From NCBI GenBank assembly GCA_023227685.1, contig JALNVG010000056.1:1-13118 (forward strand): a stretch of 13,118 nt of DNA. The letters run 5' to 3'. The notes under the pieces were generated by a model. That model worked only from the letters and a program-made list of their open reading frames with translations. It was not told the DNA's origin and made no database searches. Position numbers and translations under genes: made by a program. The stretch is from Bacteroidaceae bacterium (lineage in GTDB: Bacteria > Bacteroidota > Bacteroidia > Bacteroidales > Bacteroidaceae). Shown here piece by piece: positions 9,001-13,118 of the stretch. Position 1 is the first letter of the stretch, and every line of letters starts with the position of its first letter.

Positions 9001-9176
9001 TGTCCGTTCAAGTCGGTAATCGTACCATTTGTAGCAATACCTTTGACCACTACGTTTACACCTGGTAAGGGATCGTGTGCCGAGCCACCTACGATAGTAC
9101 CCGTAACCTGTATATTCTGTGAAAATACAGTTAAGCAGGCACTTAAAAAGAATAATAAGGATAACAATTTTCTCAT
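6006..9176 (-). CDS. SusC-like TonB-dependent outer-membrane transporter
   Basis: SusC/RagA family beta-barrel of 1056 residues, importing glycan fragments with energy from TonB-ExbBD. The signal peptide is about 1-19 (ending TVFSQ). A carboxypeptidase-regulatory-like domain covers about 22-95, with PLPGVNVVVKG (37-46) and VSYVGYKSQ. EVVVVGYG (103-110) is the conserved entry into the plug, which carries SVRIRGIGT (162-170), DPLYLVDG (175-182) and IYGARAANGVILVTTKGG (211-228). The rest is barrel, ending ISVGANITF with the terminal Phe needed for barrel assembly. There is no N-terminal STN domain, so control through an ECF sigma/anti-sigma pair is unlikely; that agrees with the adjacent one-component regulator. 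It is the first gene of the operon, with the promoter about 60 nt upstream and no Shine-Dalgarno site. Confidence 0.96.
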   Translation of the reverse strand: MRKLLSLLFFLSACLTVFSQNIQVTGTIVGGSAHDPLPGVNVVVKGIATNGTITDLNGHFILSVPSDAVLIVSYVGYKSQNIDLKGRHTLHIVLTEDTETLGEVVVVGYGVQKKSVVTAAIGSVSGDALEKIAPTRIDNVLKGQTAGLVITQASGQPGAGSSVRIRGIGTINNSDPLYLVDGMVINGGIDYLNPQDIARVEVLKDAASCAIYGARAANGVILVTTKGGDFNKKTTLSYDVSYGWQNPWKKRAVLNAREYQALMNEQAVNSGKMAPYDFSTTTDTDWQNQLFYKDAPVQNHQVSLSGGSNNVSYYLSLGYYSQDGIVGGNFNRSNYDRWSIRNNNVYKLFDKSKERNFLGHATLGTNLSYTRIVSHDISTNTEFGSALGSALLLSPTLSVYASDEDLATSAYTSVNTYTDPSDATATITKDRWVRSKDGRVYTIPGDNYNEIVNPLALLSLPGTKNTSDKFVVNAWLELGIWDHLKFKTTLGTDLAFWGTNGHGYEYYLGKSNHSERSWASATKYRGATWQIDNVLSYDKTFGKHSITAMLGQSATKNWQEDVGGQNYYLQSDDADKAWIDYCTGTTDVQSAWGSKSADHTLASYFGRLDYSYGDRYMAEFTIRRDGSSNFGPDNRYAVFPSLSAGWNVTNENFMAGTKNWLSYLKLRASWGKNGNESIDSFKYTTTMSSGNNYPFGMDNTVNIGVKPNGLSNADIKWEESEQYDFAFDSRFFNSAFTFSFDYFIKNTNGMLMTIPLPQYVGDSCPVGNVGKMRNSGVEMELGYKFNIVDAKFSIDANATYIKNKLIDLGNANGWANYDNVQTIGTITRAANGEPFPYFYGKKTNGIFQNQAEVASYVNDSGEEIQPGAVPGDVRFVDVNGDGTIDDSDRTKIGNGNPSWIFGMTINVEWKGFDLNAVLYSTVGNDIYDATRRTDLSYVNLPVYMLNRWCGEGTSNSIPRLTETDTNGNWLSSDLFVQNGSFVRLKNIQLGYTIPEKITRQAFVQRLRFYVSAENLLTITGYRGFDPEISSGGTSLGVDRGVYPQARTISVGANITF

Positions 9177-9215
9177 TAGTTGTAAAGATTAAGATTAACT
9201 TATGTTTATTTGTTT

Positions 9216-9230
9216 TGTCTATTATAGACA
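9216..9230. repeat. Palindrome at the susC transcript start
   Basis: TGTCTAT-T-ATAGACA is a perfect palindrome with 7-bp arms and one central base. It begins about 4 bp downstream of the -7 box, so it spans the predicted transcription start and first leader bases. It could be a repressor operator or a short hairpin at the 5' end of the messenger. Neither role is shown by sequence alone. Confidence 0.6.
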
Positions 9231-9233
9231 TTA

Positions 9234-9265
9234 CAAACATAGGAGAATTTTGTTATTAAGTCAAA
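9234..9265 (-). promoter_or_regulatory. Promoter of the susC operon
   Basis: On the minus strand TTTG (9265-9262) is followed after exactly 20 nt by TATGTTTG (9241-9234). This matches the Bacteroides primary-sigma consensus (-33 TTTG, about 19-21 nt, -7 TAnnTTTG) at every defined base. Transcription should begin near 9226-9229, giving a leader of about 50 nt before the susC ATG at 9176. The leader is AT-rich and has no Shine-Dalgarno sequence, as is usual in this phylum. Confidence 0.8.
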
Positions 9266-9278
9266 GAAACAGCTCTTC

Positions 9279-9384
9279 TTTAATACGTCAATAAAACATT
9301 TTTAATACGCCAATAATACGTCGTATATTGTTAACTTATTATATATCAATATTTTAAGCATACGTTAATAAAATACGCCAAAAG
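9279..9384 (-). promoter_or_regulatory. Phased direct repeats, likely activator sites upstream of susC
   Basis: Five copies of a motif read on the minus strand as about TTATTGRCGTA lie at 9284-9294, 9306-9316, 9317-9327, 9361-9371 and 9374-9384. Matches to the consensus are 11, 11, 7, 10 and 9 of 11. Starts of the first four are spaced 22, 11 and 44 bp, whole multiples of 11, so they would sit on one face of the helix; the fifth is 13 bp further. The two closest to the promoter extend to a 16-bp repeat, TTTAATACGYCAATAA (9279-9294 and 9301-9316). The nearest copy is 18 bp upstream of the -33 box, a good position for an activator. The adjacent LuxR-type regulator is the obvious candidate to bind them. 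AT-richness could account for part of the similarity, but not for the repeated TACG core. Confidence 0.6.
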
Positions 9385-9411
9385 AAAAGTGGACCGGATT
9401 TAAGGTCCACT
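9381..9411 (-). terminator. Terminator of the regulator gene
   Basis: AGTGGACC (9388-9395) and GGTCCACT (9404-9411) make a perfect 8-bp stem with an 8-nt loop. On the minus strand TTTTCTTTT follows. It lies about 45 nt after the regulator's stop codon and upstream of the susC promoter, so it separates the regulator transcript from the operon. Its T-run overlaps the outermost copy of the direct-repeat motif (9374-9384). Confidence 0.8.
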
Positions 9412-9454
9412 GTGATCAATTTACAATCTTTTACACTATATAAATAAATTAAAG

Positions 9455-12331
9455 TTAAATACCTTCATCGAGAAATGAGTTCAAATTATCATCCCGATCA
9501 AGATTAAATTTCTTTCTCAGTCGATAGCGCAAAGTTTCTACACCACGCACCGAAATATTCAGCAACGGAGCAATCTCCTTAGTCGAAAGATTCATTTTTA
9601 AATAAGCACACATCATTCTCTCATTATTCGACAAATCCGGATACTTAACACGCAACCGCTTCATAAAATTATTATGTATCAAATCAAACTGTTCTTCCAC
9701 TTTCTTCAACACATCATCACTCTGAATATTCGAATCAATTTTATTATTCACTATCAGCAGCATCTGTTTATACTCCTTGGCTCTGTCACCCTTCACCGCA
9801 TTAACAACCTGAAGCAAATCCGTTTTTATTTCAATCAGCAATTCATTTCTGCGTGCTAAATTAATCATCATATTGGCTATTTCCTGACTTTTATGTTTCA
9901 CCTCATACTCCAACCGTTCTTTCTCCAAATTCATGATCTGCTGCTCCTTACGCACTTTTTCTTCCTCGTACTCCTTTTCCAACCGGTGCATTTGTTCATC
10001 CTTCTTTTTTACAGCCAAATGCTCTTTTTGTTTCACACGCCTATCGTCCCATCGATAAGCCAGCCAAACTATCATTAAAATGATCAGTAAATAGCAAACA
10101 TAGGCCATACTCGTACGATACCAGGGAGATAGTATGATAAAGTCATAACTATCGGCAGCCGTCGTACCATCCTGAAATACAGCCCTGACATCAAAACGAT
10201 AGTAACCTTCCGAAAGTCCGCTGTATTCCTTATAGTTCAAAGTCGTTAAATCAGACCATTGTTTACCTTTCATCCGATACTGATATTTCACATTTTCACC
10301 ATGCGTCAAAGAAGAACAAGAAAAATTAAAGCGGATACTATTCCATCGATAAGCTATTTTGGGCTGTTCTCTTTTAGAAATAAAATTGTTGCAATAAATC
10401 AGAGAGTCATTAGGATCCGTCAGATAAACATTGCGGATATACATGAATCGGGCATGTCTCTTTCGCTTGTTCTCAGGCGGTATATTTAGCAAGGCAAATC
10501 CATTATCATTGGGTATGATCATCTGATATTTAGAAATCGGAATCATTTCTTCCGCATTATTCACCAACTCAATGGCAGATACCTCAACAGGGATGATATT
10601 TGCTCTCTCACTTTCTTTATAAGGATGCAAACTACTTGCGCAAACCTCATCATGATTGAGGCCTATCAAAAGATTTTCATATTCTAACAAAACATTATAT
10701 TTACTTTCCCCACCCAAAAGAATATTGATCTTCTTGGCCGATTCCATTTTTCGTGTTGCTTTATTATACTGATAAATTCCCTCTTTAGTAAGAAAATAAA
10801 CCTCACCTTCTATTTTGCACACACCATACCTCCCAATGGGTAAACCTTGTCCGACATCAAATTTTTGCAAACGCACAATCTTAGTCAAATCTTTACTGAG
10901 CCATATTCTACCAATATAATTACTATCAATAACCCATAGCACATCAGCCGATTCCTGTTCGAACTTTCTACAAGAGTCGTGCATACCCGATACCTGAGTA
11001 AGGATTTTCCAATTACCTTTGTCTTTTTTCATTAAAAAGATGCCATCATAAGTTCCCAAATAAGCCATATCATTATGCCCCATTACTTGTTGGCAAGTCC
11101 ACACTCCTTGAATTGCTCCTATTCTTTTCAATATTTTATTTTTCAAAAGAAAAAGACCACGGTCGTGCGAACAAAAGATATCATTTCCTATACGAGATAG
11201 ATTCCATACCTGCCCGCTTGAATGAGTCACCTGTTTAAACACCGAAAGATTCTCATCCAATTTCACAGGATATGAAGTAGCATAGAGTCCGCGGTTTGTG
11301 CCAAGATAAAGAACATCACCATCAACCAAAGCCGTATAACCAGTCCCTAAAGAATTAGGATAAGTATATAATGTAGAAAAAGGATTATTTAAACAGACAT
11401 AATCGATACCCTGGTCCAAACCGGTCCATAGATTACCCAACGGGTCAAAGCAGACAGAAAGTACTGTTTGATCCTGCAATCCGTTGTTTTCATTGAAATA
11501 CTTAATACGTTTCGTCTGTAAGTCTATCACCGCCCCACCTTTGCGAATCGTTCCCAATGCCATTTTGTTTCCTGATATAGCGGCACAAAACACTTCGTTC
11601 TTCCGCATAAAATCTTCTATTCCGACAGGAAAAGATATGATTTTTTGACCGTCACAATAATAGAGTCCGTCGTATGCCGTCACAATCATAACACCATCTT
11701 TATAAGGCAATATGCTACGGATTCTCGTTGAAATTAATGATTTGGCACCGTTCAACGGGAAAAAAGAATTGCCAATCAATACCCACACCCCCTTAGAAGT
11801 GCCGAGATAAAGCACACCGTTGACCATATCCGAACAATCTATTTTTGCATTCATCTCTATAACGGTATATTTGCCATTCAAATATTTCAATACGGAATGA
11901 TCTCCCTGAAAATACAATATGTTATCATTTTCATGAATTCCCCAAACATTACCGATATAACGAGTATCCCCGGCAAGTGAGTCGGACATGCAAACATAAG
12001 TGAGTCGTCCATCCTTGCCGGGTTCATAATAACCGAATTCATTGATTCCACCCACAAAAATACGTTTCCTGCGTTGAGAAGCATAGACAGAACGCACATC
12101 GGACAAATTATGCATTTTAAAAACTTTCCACGAATCACCGTCAAATTGCAGCATACCATTCTGATTAGCAAAGTACACCCAATTTTTATTATAGACCGAA
12201 ATCTGCCATGTTTGGGATCCGTTGCCATATTTGCCCTTACTATAATTTATAATGAAGCTGTTCCATTCCGAAGCATCCATTTCGGTCAAAAAAAATAGCA
12301 GAAAAAGGATGTACATAAATGTCTTTTTCAT
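9455..12331 (-). CDS. Membrane-anchored propeller / Y_Y_Y / LuxR-type regulator
   Basis: Transcription regulator of 958 residues and the likely sensor for this PUL. A signal peptide or N-terminal anchor (1-20) leads into a long periplasmic region of propeller-type repeats (about 25-570), with blades such as VYFANQNGMLQFDG (52-65), LYLGTSKGVWVL (174-185), NLWTGLDQGIDYV (300-312) and YLGTNRGLY (342-350). A Y_Y_Y domain follows (about 675-735, YQYRMKGKQWS and YYRFDVRA). One membrane helix (about 741-759) leads to a cytoplasmic coiled coil (about 763-825) and a C-terminal LuxR-type helix-turn-helix (about 900-945, with LSTKEIAPLLNISVRGVETLRYRLRKKF). No kinase catalytic motifs or receiver domain are present, so this is not a full hybrid two-component system. 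The architecture resembles SusR-type regulators, which act from the membrane on nearby susC promoters. It lies upstream of susC in the same direction but has its own promoter and terminator. Confidence 0.9.
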   Translation of the reverse strand: MKKTFMYILFLLFFLTEMDASEWNSFIINYSKGKYGNGSQTWQISVYNKNWVYFANQNGMLQFDGDSWKVFKMHNLSDVRSVYASQRRKRIFVGGINEFGYYEPGKDGRLTYVCMSDSLAGDTRYIGNVWGIHENDNILYFQGDHSVLKYLNGKYTVIEMNAKIDCSDMVNGVLYLGTSKGVWVLIGNSFFPLNGAKSLISTRIRSILPYKDGVMIVTAYDGLYYCDGQKIISFPVGIEDFMRKNEVFCAAISGNKMALGTIRKGGAVIDLQTKRIKYFNENNGLQDQTVLSVCFDPLGNLWTGLDQGIDYVCLNNPFSTLYTYPNSLGTGYTALVDGDVLYLGTNRGLYATSYPVKLDENLSVFKQVTHSSGQVWNLSRIGNDIFCSHDRGLFLLKNKILKRIGAIQGVWTCQQVMGHNDMAYLGTYDGIFLMKKDKGNWKILTQVSGMHDSCRKFEQESADVLWVIDSNYIGRIWLSKDLTKIVRLQKFDVGQGLPIGRYGVCKIEGEVYFLTKEGIYQYNKATRKMESAKKINILLGGESKYNVLLEYENLLIGLNHDEVCASSLHPYKESERANIIPVEVSAIELVNNAEEMIPISKYQMIIPNDNGFALLNIPPENKRKRHARFMYIRNVYLTDPNDSLIYCNNFISKREQPKIAYRWNSIRFNFSCSSLTHGENVKYQYRMKGKQWSDLTTLNYKEYSGLSEGYYRFDVRAVFQDGTTAADSYDFIILSPWYRTSMAYVCYLLIILMIVWLAYRWDDRRVKQKEHLAVKKKDEQMHRLEKEYEEEKVRKEQQIMNLEKERLEYEVKHKSQEIANMMINLARRNELLIEIKTDLLQVVNAVKGDRAKEYKQMLLIVNNKIDSNIQSDDVLKKVEEQFDLIHNNFMKRLRVKYPDLSNNERMMCAYLKMNLSTKEIAPLLNISVRGVETLRYRLRKKFNLDRDDNLNSFLDEGI

Positions 12332-12376
12332 TGGTTATACGATGTTTCAATATAAGGTTAATCTATTGCATTGATA

Positions 12377-12408
12377 CAAACGTACAATAAATCGATGAAA
12401 TATACAAT
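12377..12408 (-). promoter_or_regulatory. Promoter of the regulator gene
   Basis: On the minus strand ATTG (12408-12405) is followed after 20 nt by TACGTTTG (12384-12377). The -7 element fits the Bacteroides TAnnTTTG consensus fully and the -33 element matches three of four bases. The leader to the ATG at 12331 would be about 40 nt. Just upstream of and overlapping the -7 box is TTATTGTACGT, which resembles the repeat motif upstream of susC with one extra base, a weak hint of autoregulation. Confidence 0.6.
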
Positions 12409-12552
12409 TAATAATTTCAGAAAAAAAGAGCGTAATTATATGTTTTGGAGTTTTTAATATATTTTTTTTCTATGTATTACAATACTCCGTTAAATAATTG
12501 ATTAATGATCTCAAATACAATGAGTTATATTAACAAGCGTTAGCATAAAAGA

Positions 12553-12584
12553 ATTGGTCAAGTGACTGATTTTCAGTAACTTTA
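12553..12584 (+). promoter_or_regulatory. Possible weak promoter of the transposase gene
   Basis: ATTG (12553-12556) and TAACTTTA (12577-12584) are 20 nt apart, the spacing of Bacteroides promoters, but each differs from consensus at one defined base. They lie just ahead of the transposase start. In AT-rich DNA this could arise by chance. Confidence 0.25.
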
Positions 12585-12591
12585 TGTTACT
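12575..12591. repeat. Short hairpin upstream of the transposase start
   Basis: AGTAAC (12575-12580) and GTTACT (12586-12591) form a 6-bp stem with the loop TTTAT, ending 14 nt before the transposase ATG. It may lie in the leader of the element and limit transposase translation, or be part of a subterminal repeat. The left end of the element is not identifiable from one side; it should fall between about 12430 and 12600. Confidence 0.4.
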
Positions 12592-12605
12592 TAGGCATAG
12601 TTACA

Positions 12606-13118
12606 ATGAACATATCAGATGCACTCGACCAATATAAGAATATCTGCAGTGATGTCTTGAAAAGATACACTGTGAAGCTAAACAAAAGTTTTAAAACCAT
12701 CTTCATCGAAACACTACTTTTATACATGGTAATACCGAGAAAGATCAATTTTACGCAGCTTGGACACTATGGCACGTATTGTGAAGAGTGCTTCAGACAA
12801 AATTTCTCAAAGAAGTTCGACTGGATTTCCTATAACTTAAAGTTGTCCGAAAGGATATTTGAACAGGAAGATCGGAAAGCTATCGCTATTGATCCGAGTT
12901 ACATATCCAAGTTGGGCAAGTGTACTCCTTGGGTTGGTTATTTTTGGTCGGGTTGCGCCGGTCAAGTCAAACACGGTTTGGAGATAATAGGCATAGGACT
13001 TATAGATATCAACAAACATAACTGCATTACCTTAAAAGCAGAGCAATCACCGGACAATATAACCCTTGAGGGGTTCGGCTCTACTTTAAACGATTGGTAT
13101 CTAAAAGTTATCGAAATG
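12606..13118 (+). CDS. IS4-like DDE transposase, 5' part, runs off the window
   Basis: An open frame of 171 codons begins with ATG at 12606 and reaches the window end without a stop. The sequence resembles Bacteroides insertion-sequence transposases with an RNase-H-like DDE core. AIAIDPSYISKLGK (92-105) would hold the first catalytic Asp (Asp96), followed by GYFWSGCAG (111-119) and KHGLEIIGIGLIDI (122-135). The first 90 residues are the helical N-terminal part. Catalytic residues two and three lie beyond the window, so whether the gene is intact is unknown. It is divergent from the regulator, with 274 bp between the two start codons. IS4-like is my best family call; other DDE families with a similar first motif cannot be excluded. 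No inverted terminal repeat or target duplication could be recognised. Confidence 0.8.
   Translation, partial: MNISDALDQYKNICSDVLKRYTVKLNKSFKTIFIETLLLYMVIPRKINFTQLGHYGTYCEECFRQNFSKKFDWISYNLKLSERIFEQEDRKAIAIDPSYISKLGKCTPWVGYFWSGCAGQVKHGLEIIGIGLIDINKHNCITLKAEQSPDNITLEGFGSTLNDWYLKVIEM
12606..13118 (+). mobile_element. Partial insertion sequence at right edge
   Basis: The transposase gene shows that an insertion sequence lies at this edge. Only the transposase 5' part is certain; the element's left boundary is somewhere within the AT-rich 12430-12605 region and its right boundary lies outside the window. It may mark the edge of the PUL or a later insertion upstream of the regulator. Confidence 0.65.

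Noticed and set aside
8944..9240. Minus-strand open frame of 98 codons overlapping the susC start
   Set aside because: It begins at the predicted promoter and runs in another frame through the susC signal peptide; its start would precede the predicted transcription start.
9279..9384. CRISPR-like reading of the repeated motif upstream of susC
   Set aside because: Copies are 11-16 bp, imperfect and unevenly spaced, with no spacers of constant length and no cas genes; operator sites fit better.
11887..12228. Minus-strand open frame of 113 codons within the regulator gene
   Set aside because: Out of frame with a well-supported 958-residue protein and without any recognisable domain.
12474..12485. 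Small palindrome GTATTACAATAC between the regulator and the transposase
   Set aside because: Only 5-bp arms in very AT-rich DNA; expected by chance.

Overview
The window is a nearly complete polysaccharide utilization locus (PUL) of a gut-type Bacteroides or close relative. The evidence is an adjacent SusC/SusD pair, a run of lipoprotein signal peptides, a BACON domain, very short intergenic gaps, no Shine-Dalgarno sites, AT-rich leaders and promoters of the Bacteroides TTTG / TAnnTTTG type. I cannot name the species.

Layout, read on the minus strand from right to left. A 958-residue membrane-anchored regulator (12331-9455) has its own promoter and its own hairpin terminator. A 278-bp control region follows, with a strong promoter and a phased set of direct repeats upstream of it. 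Then come five tightly packed genes: SusC-like TonB-dependent transporter (9176-6006), SusD-like glycan-binding lipoprotein (5993-4479), PKD-domain surface glycan-binding protein (4471-3611), BACON-GH16 endo-beta-glucanase lipoprotein (3607-2471) and GH3 beta-glucosidase lipoprotein (2446-212). Gaps are 3 to 24 nt. The unit ends in an 11-bp hairpin with a T-run (131-172).

Likely pathway: the GH16 enzyme cuts a beta-1,3-glucan (laminarin type) or a mixed-linkage beta-1,3/1,4-glucan at the cell surface. SusD and the PKD protein hold the chains and fragments, SusC imports oligosaccharides using TonB energy, and GH3 releases glucose in the periplasm. The regulator probably senses an oligosaccharide with its periplasmic propeller and switches on susC. 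Gene order resembles described Bacteroides beta-1,3-glucan and mixed-linkage glucan loci; sequence inspection alone cannot decide between those substrates.

Flanks: at the right edge the 5' part of an IS-type DDE transposase gene (12606 to the window end, plus strand) lies back to back with the regulator. At the left edge, 1-130 holds a plus-strand terminator-like hairpin and a second inverted repeat, probably the tail of a gene or element outside the window. No tRNA, rRNA or CRISPR array was seen, and no stretch over 300 bp lacks a gene. The most notable unexplained signals are a perfect 18-bp stem inside the GH16 coding sequence and the roughly 11-bp-phased TTATTGRCGTA repeats upstream of susC.
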